The notes under the pieces were generated by a model. That model was given only the letters and a program-made list of their open reading frames with translations, had not been told where the DNA came from and did not search any database. 6,738 nt of DNA, taken from NCBI GenBank assembly GCA_002352485.1, contig DEIM01000068.1:1-6738 (forward strand), given 5' to 3'. A program made the translations under genes and the position numbers. Each line of letters begins with the position of its first letter. The first letter of the stretch is position 1. Positions 1 through 5,830 of the stretch are shown in pieces. This stretch comes from Candidatus Dadabacteria bacterium UBA2774 (GTDB lineage: Bacteria > Desulfobacterota_D > UBA1144 > Nemesobacterales > UBA2774).

Positions 1-84
1 CGTTTCCCCGATATTAAGGAGCTAAAAAAGATTGTCAGGGACATAAGCTCTCCTGACAAAGACCTTGGTCATAACGAGTTATAA
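1..84 (+). CDS. C-terminal end of an unidentified protein (partial)
   Basis: An open frame enters from the left edge and reads 27 codons to a TAA at 82-84. The visible peptide begins RFPDIKELKKIVRD and ends GHNEL; it is charged, rich in Lys and Asp, and looks like an amphipathic helix followed by a short polar tail. No family can be recognised from so short a piece. It does not resemble the C-terminus of ClpA, which often lies next to aat. It is in the same direction as aat and ends 74 nt before it, so it could be the upstream gene of the same unit. Coding status is inferred from the open frame and sensible composition; a chance frame of this length remains possible. Confidence 0.5.
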   Translation, partial: RFPDIKELKKIVRDISSPDKDLGHNEL

Positions 85-158
85 GGAATTATAGGAGCTT
101 TAGTAGGGAGCTATACCCCGGGACTTTAGAATTTCTAAATTGAGTATAAAATTTCTCT

Positions 159-845
159 ATGCCTGTTTTTCTATTGGATGATTCAATTAAATTCCCGCAC
201 CCTGTACATGCGGAGTCAAACGGTCTGCTTGCTGTGGGTGGGGATCTTAGCGCAGAGAGACTTATTACGGCATATAAAAACGGAATTTTCCCATGGTTCT
301 CGGAAGGTGATCCGATCCTGTGGTTTTCACCCGACCCGAGACTCGTTATTTTTCTGGACGAGCTTAGTGTTACTAAAAAATTGCAAAAGATCATACGACA
401 GGGCGAATTTGAGGTGAGGTTCGACACGTCGTTTAATGAGGTGGCTCAGAGCTGTGCCAGAGCCAGCCGCAAGGGGCAGGACGGCACATGGATAACGGAT
501 GATATGATTGAGGCATACGGCGAGCTTCACAAAAGGGGCTATGCTCATTCTGTCGAGACTTACCAGGACAACACGCTAGTGGGGGGGCTATACGGAGTTT
601 CTCTAGGCGGGGCTTTTTTCGGAGAGTCAATGTTTTATGACAAGAGTAACGCATCCAAAGTGGCCCTTTATTATCTGGTTCAAAGACTTAAGAAATGGGA
701 CTTTGATTTCATAGACTCACAGGTGCCAAACGATCATATGAAGAGTATGGGCGGAAAAGAGGTGGACCGGGAGTCGTTTTTGAATATGCTTGATAAGAGT
801 TTGGAGAAAGAGACCAAAAAAGGTAGTTGGCACGAGACAGAGTAG
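159..845 (+). CDS. aat: Leucyl/phenylalanyl-tRNA--protein transferase
   Basis: This cytoplasmic enzyme transfers Leu or Phe from aminoacyl-tRNA to the N-terminal Lys or Arg of proteins, creating an N-degron that ClpS delivers to ClpAP. At 228 residues it is close to the E. coli enzyme (234). Family signatures are all present: NGLLAVGGDLS at 21-31, GIFPWF at 42-47 followed by DPILWFSPDPR at 51-61, GTWIT at 109-113, GESMF at 155-159, and DSQVPNDHMKSMGG at 186-199. D186 and Q188 correspond to the Asp/Gln pair implicated in peptide-bond formation in E. coli. The ATG at 159 places the SIKFP segment at the usual distance from the N-terminus, so the start is sound, yet no good Shine-Dalgarno precedes it. 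An SGNH hydrolase gene follows 40 nt downstream and is probably co-transcribed. No ClpS or ClpA gene is in the window. Confidence 0.97.
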   Translation: MPVFLLDDSIKFPHPVHAESNGLLAVGGDLSAERLITAYKNGIFPWFSEGDPILWFSPDPRLVIFLDELSVTKKLQKIIRQGEFEVRFDTSFNEVAQSCARASRKGQDGTWITDDMIEAYGELHKRGYAHSVETYQDNTLVGGLYGVSLGGAFFGESMFYDKSNASKVALYYLVQRLKKWDFDFIDSQVPNDHMKSMGGKEVDRESFLNMLDKSLEKETKKGSWHETE

Positions 846-872
846 ATATCAATTCTGCTGATTGGAATCATT

Positions 873-880
873 AAAGGGGA
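873..880 (+). promoter_or_regulatory. Shine-Dalgarno site fixing the hydrolase start at 886
   Basis: AAAGGGGA lies 5 nt before the ATG at 886. The frame is also open from a TTG at 862, but that codon has no ribosome binding site and would put eight extra residues before the first beta strand. The ATG is therefore preferred. Confidence 0.8.
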
Positions 881-885
881 AAATC

Positions 886-1512
886 ATGAAAACAGTTCTT
901 TGCTTCGGTGACTCGCTCACATGGGGATATAACCCTACTGACGGGAGTAGGTATGAGTTCGATCAACGCTGGCCGGGGATACTGGAGCTTGAAATGAACG
1001 GGCAGGTGCGGGTAATAGAGGAGGCTCTACCTGGCAGGACGATAAACTCGGATAGTCCTTTTCTACCCGGGAGGAACGGGGCAGAGGTGCTGGATATGGT
1101 ACTGGAAACCCACTCTCCGATTGACATAGTCATAATAATGCTCGGTACGAACGATTTATGGCTGGGATTTGATTACAGCGCTTCTTACATAACCACGGCC
1201 TGTTTGTCCCTCGTATGGAAAGTCCAGAAGAGCCATGCGGGTCCTGAGTTTGGAGCTCCAAAGATTTTACTGATTTCCCCTCCACCACTTGAGAAGCTGT
1301 CACCACTTATGGATCTCTTTTTCAAGGGAAGAGAGAAGGTGTCAAAAGAGCTTGCGGGACTTTATAAAATCGGCGCCAAGGCTTCGTGTGTAGAATTCCT
1401 TGATTCGTCAAAATATGTTAAAACGAGTACTGTGGACGGGGTGCATCTTGAGCCCGGTGAGCATAATAAACTTGCAAAAGCTGTGAAAAAAACCATAGCG
1501 ACAATGTTGTGA
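886..1512 (+). CDS. SGNH/GDSL hydrolase, arylesterase/acyltransferase-like
   Basis: This is a 208-residue serine esterase of the SGNH family. Block I is CFGDSLTWG (6-14) with nucleophile S10; the block II glycine is in ALPGRT (47-52); block III is LGTND (86-90) with oxyanion Asn89; block V is DGVHL (184-188), giving the D184/H187 pair. The order VIEEALPGRT, VIIMLGTND, and LISPPPL strongly recalls the M. smegmatis arylesterase/acyltransferase (MsAcT) and related esterases; this comparison is from memory, not an alignment. No signal peptide is visible, so it is probably cytoplasmic, unlike the secreted TAP/TesA-type GDSL enzymes. The natural substrate cannot be deduced; short-chain esters are likely from the family. 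It follows aat by 40 nt on the same strand with its own Shine-Dalgarno, suggesting one operon. No clear intrinsic terminator follows its TGA. Confidence 0.93.
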   Translation: MKTVLCFGDSLTWGYNPTDGSRYEFDQRWPGILELEMNGQVRVIEEALPGRTINSDSPFLPGRNGAEVLDMVLETHSPIDIVIIMLGTNDLWLGFDYSASYITTACLSLVWKVQKSHAGPEFGAPKILLISPPPLEKLSPLMDLFFKGREKVSKELAGLYKIGAKASCVEFLDSSKYVKTSTVDGVHLEPGEHNKLAKAVKKTIATML

Positions 1513-1518
1513 TGTAAT

Positions 1519-1638
1519 ATTTTTATGCCTGCCCCGGTATCGCTTCTTCTATTTTTATACCTGCTCTCGCTCATAAAAGACATTTACTCGCGGCCCCCAG
1601 CCTCTGTCCCCATTTTTTATACCTGCCCCGGCATCGCT
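1519..1638 (+). repeat. Degenerate direct repeats with T-run plus CCTGCCCCGG core
   Basis: Three related copies lie in the non-coding gap. Copy 1 (1519-1544) and copy 3 (1612-1638) share a T-run, TAT, RCCTGCCCCGG and YATCGCT, differing at two bases and one T-run length change. Copy 2 (1551-1571) has the T-run and TACCTGC but lacks the CCGG segment, then resumes TCGCT. Copy 3 continues into an imperfect hairpin: GGCA (1630-1633) and CGC (1635-1637) against GCG (1644-1646) and TGCC (1649-1652). The copies alternate with the 14-bp repeat annotated at 1600-1663. Nothing suggests coding. They may be remnants of a dispersed intergenic repeat family. Confidence 0.7.
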
Positions 1639-1663
1639 GGGAAGCGCTTGCCTCTGTCCCCAT
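1600..1663 (+). repeat. Two identical 14-bp direct repeats, GCCTCTGTCCCCAT
   Basis: The 14-mer GCCTCTGTCCCCAT occurs at 1600-1613 and again, identical, at 1650-1663, exactly 50 bp apart. On the - strand it reads ATGGGGACAGAGGC. Short G-rich motifs of this kind are, from memory, found in REP-like intergenic repeats associated with IS200-type (Y1) transposases; no such transposase gene is in this window. CCCAGC at 1596-1601 and GCTGGG at 1636-1641 form an additional 6-bp inverted repeat spanning part of the unit. Confidence 0.7.
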
Positions 1664-1670
1664 AACCTGA

Positions 1671-1698
1671 TTGAAAAAAGTGCTCTTGCTGGTATAAT
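1671..1698 (+). promoter_or_regulatory. Strong sigma70-type extended -10 promoter
   Basis: A -35 box TTGAAA (1671-1676) is followed after 16 nt by a perfect -10 TATAAT (1693-1698). TG at 1690-1691 makes it an extended -10. Predicted transcription starts near 1705 and leads into the nucleotidyltransferase gene at 1805. It lies immediately downstream of the repeat cluster. Confidence 0.75.
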
Positions 1699-1704
1699 CA
1701 ACAT

Positions 1705-1804
1705 TCTGATTGCTGGGGTATGAGTCGGATATGTTTCTTTCAGAGTTAATCTATTCTATGTAATACCGAAGCAAAATCTTGAAAACATTATTAAGGAGAA
1801 TTAA
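1705..1804 (+). other. About 100-nt leader of the nucleotidyltransferase gene, possibly structured
   Basis: Between the predicted start near 1705 and the ATG at 1805 the leader can fold by pairing GCT (1712-1714) with AGC (1770-1772) and GGTAT (1717-1721) with ATACC (1763-1767), separated by a 2x2 mismatch. This encloses about 41 nt. A strong Shine-Dalgarno, AAGGAG at 1793-1798, lies 6 nt before the ATG and outside the stem. I do not recognise it as a known riboswitch class; an eight-pair interrupted stem can arise by chance. Confidence 0.3.
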
Positions 1805-2263
1805 ATGAGTGAATGGAATGTTACAAATCACGGGCATCCTGAAATTACACCCGATAAGAGCAAAAGGGCAATATTCATAGGTAGATACCAGCCTTACCAT
1901 CTCGGACATCTAACTCTTGTAAAGCAGAAACTGGATAAGGGTGTTCCATGTCTTATTATGGTGAGAGATATTCCCCCGGATGATAAGAACCCGTTTACCA
2001 CAGAGCAGACCGTGGATATGATCAAAAAGTATCACGAGAGTAAGGGTGATGACGTAGTAGTAATGATCATCCCTGATATAGAGTCTGTAAACTGGGGAAG
2101 GGGCGTCGGGTACGAGATGAATGAGTTCACCCCGCCTGAGAATATAGGCTGGGTCTCAGCTACCAAAATCAGGTCTTCAATCACAGAAGGCAACGATGAT
2201 TGGAGAGAGCTCGTAGACGAATCTATACAGGAAGATGTTGTGAAGTACCTAAAAGGCGAGTAA
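1805..2263 (+). CDS. NadM-like nucleotidyltransferase (HxGH superfamily)
   Basis: This 152-residue protein belongs to the cytidylyltransferase-like superfamily of alpha/beta phosphodiesterases. IFIGRYQPYHLGH at 23-35 carries the HxGH nucleotide-binding motif (H32 and H35), NPFTTEQ lies at 62-68, IIPDIESVNW at 88-97, and SATKIRSSI at 118-126 is the second phosphate-binding motif. The combination resembles archaeal-type NMN adenylyltransferase NadM, which makes NAD from NMN and ATP, but this protein is shorter in its central part. Pantetheine-phosphate or another nucleotidyl transfer cannot be excluded. The first 20 residues form a polar extension before strand 1. It is a single-gene unit: its own promoter at 1671-1698, an excellent ribosome binding site, and a terminator at 2312-2342. 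The superfamily assignment is firm; the NMN substrate is inferred. Confidence 0.85.
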   Translation: MSEWNVTNHGHPEITPDKSKRAIFIGRYQPYHLGHLTLVKQKLDKGVPCLIMVRDIPPDDKNPFTTEQTVDMIKKYHESKGDDVVVMIIPDIESVNWGRGVGYEMNEFTPPENIGWVSATKIRSSITEGNDDWRELVDESIQEDVVKYLKGE

Positions 2264-2311
2264 TTTCCGTTCTGTATTGCAGGCGGGATACTAATTTGAA
2301 ATTGATATTAT

Positions 2312-2342
2312 AAGAGGCGGCCGCAGTGCCGTCTCTTTTTTT
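2312..2342 (+). terminator. Rho-independent terminator
   Basis: AAGAGGCGGC (2312-2321) pairs with GCCGTCTCTT (2328-2337) around a 6-nt loop, with one G-T wobble in a 10-bp stem. A run of seven T follows (2336-2342). It lies about 50 nt after the stop of the nucleotidyltransferase gene and ends that transcription unit. Confidence 0.9.
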
Positions 2343-2369
2343 ATCTGCCTATCATAACTTTGAAGCAGA

Positions 2370-2398
2370 TTTCCATAAGCGAATGAACTGGGTAATAT
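2370..2398 (+). promoter_or_regulatory. Possible weak promoter for the amidotransferase gene
   Basis: TTTCCA (2370-2375) and TAATAT (2393-2398) are spaced by 17 nt, each matching 4 of 6 consensus bases. The position is right, after the terminator at 2312-2342 and about 50 nt before the TTG start, but the match is poor. Confidence 0.3.
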
Positions 2399-2427
2399 TC
2401 TCGTTTGGAAGTTTCTGACATACCCAC

Positions 2428-2436
2428 AAGGGAAGG
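2428..2436 (+). promoter_or_regulatory. Shine-Dalgarno site supporting the TTG start at 2446
   Basis: AAGGGAAGG ends 9 nt before the TTG at 2446. An in-frame TAG at 2443-2445 excludes any upstream start, and the next in-frame ATG would remove the first beta strands of the domain, so TTG must be the start. Confidence 0.75.
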
Positions 2437-2445
2437 TACATCTAG

Positions 2446-3192
2446 TTGGCCAAAATACTCGTTTTTCAGCACGTTGCGTACGAAATACTCGGTACTCTGG
2501 ACCCGCTTTTAAGAAACGCGGGTTTTAGGATCAAGTACGTAAACTTCGAGCGCTACCCCGATACAGAGCCCAGCTTGGAAGGGTACGAGGGACTCATAGT
2601 TCTCGGGGGGCCGATGAATGTCGATGAGACACGGGACTACCCCTTTTTAGAGACTGAAGTCAGGCTTATAACAGATGCTATGGAAAGGGGATTCCCAATC
2701 CTTGGAATATGCCTTGGGTCTCAGCTCCTGGCAAAAGCTCTTGGAGCAAAAATCAAAAAAAATCCAGAGAAGGAAATCGGATGGTACGATGTCTCTCCCA
2801 CCGAAGAAGGGACCTCCGACCCACTAATCTCTACATTCTCAGGAGTTGAAAGGATATTTCAGTGGCACGGAGATACATTTGAATTGCCCGAGGGCGCAGT
2901 GCGTCTGGCGTCATCTCCACTTTGCAGGAACCAAGCGTTTCGCTTTGGCGAGGACATATACGGATTTCAATTTCACCTGGAAGTTGACGAGCCTATGATC
3001 GAGAGGTGGCTTAACGTTCCCGCGAATAAAGAGGAAATAGAGGCACTTAATGGTAAGGTAGACCCTGGCGTTATCATGGGGGATACTCCTGAGTATATTG
3101 AGCGCTTAAAAGAGCTTAGCGATACGACATTCGGGGGTTTCGTGAGCTTGTTCGGATATAACAAAAAAAGACATACTTTACCCTCAAGGTAG
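2446..3192 (+). CDS. Class I glutamine amidotransferase-like protein
   Basis: This 248-residue protein has a single GATase1 domain resembling the glutaminase half of GMP synthase. The LIVLGGPMNV segment is at 50-59. The nucleophile elbow GICLGSQLL (87-95) carries C89. FQWHGDTFELP (138-148) is a hallmark of this subfamily. FQFHLEVD (174-181) supplies H177 and E179, completing the Cys-His-Glu triad. There is no synthetase domain, so it is either a stand-alone glutaminase working with an unknown partner or a gamma-glutamyl hydrolase-type enzyme; the substrate cannot be read from sequence. Translation starts at TTG, directly after an in-frame stop, with a good Shine-Dalgarno. The region beyond about residue 190 is a helical C-terminal extension. 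It converges on the protease gene with 4 nt between stop codons and no terminator visible in the gap. Confidence 0.9.
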   Translation: MAKILVFQHVAYEILGTLDPLLRNAGFRIKYVNFERYPDTEPSLEGYEGLIVLGGPMNVDETRDYPFLETEVRLITDAMERGFPILGICLGSQLLAKALGAKIKKNPEKEIGWYDVSPTEEGTSDPLISTFSGVERIFQWHGDTFELPEGAVRLASSPLCRNQAFRFGEDIYGFQFHLEVDEPMIERWLNVPANKEEIEALNGKVDPGVIMGDTPEYIERLKELSDTTFGGFVSLFGYNKKRHTLPSR

Positions 3193-3196
3193 AGAA

Positions 3197-5635
3197 TTAA
3201 GCCTCTGAGCTTGAGCCGTTACTCTTCTTGGCTCCCTGTCTGCCGAATTTTCTGTAGTCTTCCGCAAATTCTTTTAATTTTTTGTCAACCAGGTAATTCA
3301 CGGATCCCCTCTTGAATTTCCCGCTTGCACCTCTGGTACCGGATTCTTTTCCGGTTAGTATCTCAGCAGCCTGGTCGATAGATTCAACTGGGTATATGTG
3401 GAATTTTCCTTTTTTAATATCCTGTACAATTTCCTTTTTGAGCATCAGATTCCTGACGTTTTGATGAGGTATTACAACCCCCTGCTCACCAGTGAATCCC
3501 TTTGCCTTACAGACCTGATAGAACCCCTCTATTTTTTCGTTTGCACCCCCGATAGGCTGGATCTGTCCTTTTTGGTTAACGGAGCCTGTGATAGCGAGGC
3601 TCTGTTTAATCGGAATACCGGAGAGACTCGAGAACAGCACAATAAGCTCGGCTGCTGAGGCGCTGTCGCCGTCTATTACGTCATAGCTCTGCTCAAACCC
3701 GATACTTGCCGATAGGCTGAGTGGTTTTTTCTGGGCGTACGTGCTGCCGATGTAACCGCTTAGTATGAGCACTCCTTTATCATGGATGTTTCCGCTAAGT
3801 CTTGCTTTTCTTTCGATGTTCATTACCCCTTCAGTGCCCATGTAGGTTTCACACGATATCTTGGAAGGGCGTCCGAACGCATAGTCTCCCATATTGTAAA
3901 CGGCAAGACCGTTTATTTGCCCGACGACTACCCCCTCTGTGTCAACCATTATAATCCCTTTTGAGATCATCTCCTGAATCTTTTCCTCGACCATGTTTGA
4001 TCTGTATATCTTCTCGTCTATCGCTTTCTCTACGTGCTCCCTCTTAGTAAGCTCACTGCCGTTATCCATTTTGGCCCAGTAGTTTGCTTCTTTAAGTATT
4101 TTCGTAATCCCCCCAAGCTCGACAGAGAGCTTATTCTGGTCGCCTGCGATCCGGGACGAGTATTCTATCAACGTCTCGACACCGCTTCTGTCAAGCGGCT
4201 GGAGGCCGTCGCCGTCGCATATTGACTTGATAAAGCAGGCATATGAGTTGACGGATTCATCGTTTCTCTCAACTACAGAGTCGAAGTCTGCTTTTACCTT
4301 GAAGAGTTTTCTGAAATCCTCGTCGTATGCGTAGAGCATCTGATACAAATATGAATTGCCGGCAATTATTACTTTTACCTGAAGCTTGACGGGCTCCGGC
4401 CTAAGACCTACCGTGCTCGTATATCCGTATTGCTGATATAGGTCCTCGATCCTGAGCTCCTCGTTTTCGAGGGCTTTTTTGAGTGAATCCCAAACGTAGG
4501 GGTATTTGAATATATCAAGCGCATCGAGTACCAGATATCCTCCTGCAGCCTTTGCAAGTGAGCCTGCCCGTATCATGGTGAAGTCCGTGACGAGTGCCCC
4601 GAACCTGGCTTCTTTTTCTATGGATCCGAACAGGTTTATATAGGTCGGGTGGGATTCGAAAATAATGGGCGCGCCCTGGGTGTCTGAATTATCGATAAAC
4701 ACGTTTACTTTGTATTCCGTAAACATAGGTTCCTGCTTAGGCATATTGAAAGGCACCATGCCGCCGCCCTGGGGCATGTTCTTACTGGGCAGAAAATTAT
4801 CGATGTTCTCAAGTATATGTTTTTGTATCTGATCGAAATGGTCTATGATTTTCGGGTGGCTTTTATATTTCTCACTTAAATTATCAATCAGGTCTCTTAC
4901 AGAAAATAGTGCTACCTTCTTCTCGAGCTCTTTTACCTTGTCCGTTGCTTCTTGTTCCAGTTTGCGCGCATCTTTTAAAGATTCCGCTACCTTTATATCG
5001 ATCTCTTCCTTTTTTTTCTTTATCTCTTCCTTTGTTGCATCATCAAGTGCATTATAGTTCTCCTGTGTTACGGGTTTTCCTTCAATCAAAGGGATTGTGA
5101 TAATTCCCGTGGGTGAGAACTGCACCTGTATATTGCTTTCACCTGCCGTTTTCTGGAGTTTTTCGTAGAGTACGTTCTTTTGTTTCTGGAATCCATTTAA
5201 AATTGACTGCTTCTGTTCTTCAAATTCCTTACTCTCAAAGGCTCTTGGAATATCGGTCTTGAGAACCCCTAGGAAGTCGTCCATATCTTTTTGAAAAACC
5301 TTCCCTTTTCCTTGAGGAAGCTCAATTGCCTTGGGCTCGTTGGGGTCACGGAAGTTATAAACGTAGCACCAGTCTAGAGGAGTGGGTTTATCTTTGGCTA
5401 TAGTAGGCAGGATTCTTTCGATGGTCGTTGTTTTCCCGACCCCGGTAGGACCACAGAGGTATAGATTATAGCCTGCGTATTCGATTCCGAGACCAAAAGT
5501 AATGGCATCTACTGCTCTATCTTGTCCTATGAAATCCGTGCAGGGTGACAGCTCATCTGTTGTTTTGAACCCGAGAGTACTTAAATCACAGGATTTGTAA
5601 GCCTGAGCGGGTTTTAGTTCCTGGACCTTTCTCAT
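3197..5635 (-). CDS. Lon-family ATP-dependent serine protease, AAA_32 type
   Basis: This 812-residue protein combines an AAA+ ATPase with a C-terminal Lon (S16) peptidase and lacks the classical Lon N-terminal substrate domain, as in the LonB/LonC/YcbZ-like group. Walker A is GPTGVGKT (62-69). A long charged helical insertion, likely coiled coil, covers about 132-165 and 198-245. The Walker B-like strand GGYLVLDALD is at 365-374, and AGNSYLYQ (425-432) lies in the sensor 1 region. The peptidase domain covers about 560-760, with nucleophile S658 in DGDSAS and general-base K701 in GGANEKIEG, 43 residues apart, the same spacing as S679/K722 in E. coli Lon. It probably degrades damaged or regulatory proteins in the cytoplasm. 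No membrane segments are visible. AGGAG (5641-5645) lies 5 nt before the ATG. The C-terminal tail after 765 is basic, then Ser-rich. Confidence 0.95.
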   Translation of the reverse strand: MRKVQELKPAQAYKSCDLSTLGFKTTDELSPCTDFIGQDRAVDAITFGLGIEYAGYNLYLCGPTGVGKTTTIERILPTIAKDKPTPLDWCYVYNFRDPNEPKAIELPQGKGKVFQKDMDDFLGVLKTDIPRAFESKEFEEQKQSILNGFQKQKNVLYEKLQKTAGESNIQVQFSPTGIITIPLIEGKPVTQENYNALDDATKEEIKKKKEEIDIKVAESLKDARKLEQEATDKVKELEKKVALFSVRDLIDNLSEKYKSHPKIIDHFDQIQKHILENIDNFLPSKNMPQGGGMVPFNMPKQEPMFTEYKVNVFIDNSDTQGAPIIFESHPTYINLFGSIEKEARFGALVTDFTMIRAGSLAKAAGGYLVLDALDIFKYPYVWDSLKKALENEELRIEDLYQQYGYTSTVGLRPEPVKLQVKVIIAGNSYLYQMLYAYDEDFRKLFKVKADFDSVVERNDESVNSYACFIKSICDGDGLQPLDRSGVETLIEYSSRIAGDQNKLSVELGGITKILKEANYWAKMDNGSELTKREHVEKAIDEKIYRSNMVEEKIQEMISKGIIMVDTEGVVVGQINGLAVYNMGDYAFGRPSKISCETYMGTEGVMNIERKARLSGNIHDKGVLILSGYIGSTYAQKKPLSLSASIGFEQSYDVIDGDSASAAELIVLFSSLSGIPIKQSLAITGSVNQKGQIQPIGGANEKIEGFYQVCKAKGFTGEQGVVIPHQNVRNLMLKKEIVQDIKKGKFHIYPVESIDQAAEILTGKESGTRGASGKFKRGSVNYLVDKKLKEFAEDYRKFGRQGAKKSNGSSSEA

Positions 5636-5676
5636 TTCTACTCCTCTCTATATATATTCATCAATAGACTATACGA

Positions 5677-5693
5677 AAAGTTTGTAAAACTTT
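5677..5693. promoter_or_regulatory. 7+7 bp palindrome, candidate operator of the protease gene
   Basis: AAAGTTT (5677-5683) and AAACTTT (5687-5693) form a perfect inverted repeat around GTA. It begins about 2 nt downstream of the predicted protease transcription start near 5695, a position suited to a repressor or to a 5'-end RNA hairpin. It is A/T-rich, so chance is not excluded, and I cannot match it to a known regulator. Confidence 0.4.
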
Positions 5694-5701
5694 ATTACTA
5701 A

Positions 5702-5730
5702 ATAGTACCATTATGTAAAATCCGTATCAA
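5702..5730 (-). promoter_or_regulatory. Sigma70-type promoter of the Lon-like protease gene
   Basis: Read on the - strand, TTGATA (5730-5725) is followed after 17 nt by TACTAT (5707-5702), preceded by TGG to give an extended -10. The matches are 5/6 and 4/6. Predicted start is near 5695, giving a leader of about 60 nt. No heat-shock sigma32-type boxes were recognised. Confidence 0.6.
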
Positions 5731-5763
5731 AGCCCTTTTTTAGGTTTAGGATAACTTTCCGCA

Positions 5764-5792
5764 TTGATAAAGGCTTTAGTTTTATGTAGTTT
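5764..5792 (+). promoter_or_regulatory. Possible weak promoter for the dehydrogenase gene
   Basis: TTGATA (5764-5769) is a good -35 box, but the element 17 nt later, TAGTTT (5787-5792), matches only 3 of 6 -10 bases. It points away from the protease promoter, as a divergent promoter should. AAAGGCTTT (5769-5777) just downstream is an imperfect inverted partner of AAAGCCCTTT (5729-5738), which overlaps the -35 of the protease promoter, so one factor could bind both. The pairing includes a one-base bulge. Confidence 0.25.
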
Positions 5793-5830
5793 AGACAAAT
5801 TAAAGTAAAGCATTACGGAGGCTATAAAAT

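Noticed and set aside
89..427. 112-codon - strand open frame over the 5' part of aat
   Set aside because: It overlaps the unmistakable Aat conserved core on the opposite strand and shows no recognisable domain.
862..885. TTG start giving the SGNH hydrolase eight extra N-terminal residues
   Set aside because: No Shine-Dalgarno precedes it, while the ATG at 886 has AAAGGGGA at ideal distance and begins directly with the first beta strand before GDSL.
1519..1663. Repeat cluster as a CRISPR array
   Set aside because: Copies are few, unequal in length, irregularly spaced and A/T-run based; no cas genes are nearby.
3213..3234. GAGCC/GGCTC inverted repeat near the protease 3' end as a terminator
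   Set aside because: The stem is only 5 bp with a 12-nt loop, lies inside the coding sequence and has no T-run on either strand.
4845..5057. Small + strand open frame rich in Ser and Phe
   Set aside because: It is the antisense of the Lys/Glu-rich coiled-coil part of the protease; the composition is a strand artefact and there is no homology or start signal.
159..5635. A combined protein-degradation locus of aat plus the Lon-like protease
   Set aside because: The two genes are on opposite strands, separated by three unrelated genes and a terminator; Aat is known to feed ClpAP, not Lon, so proximity alone does not support a system.
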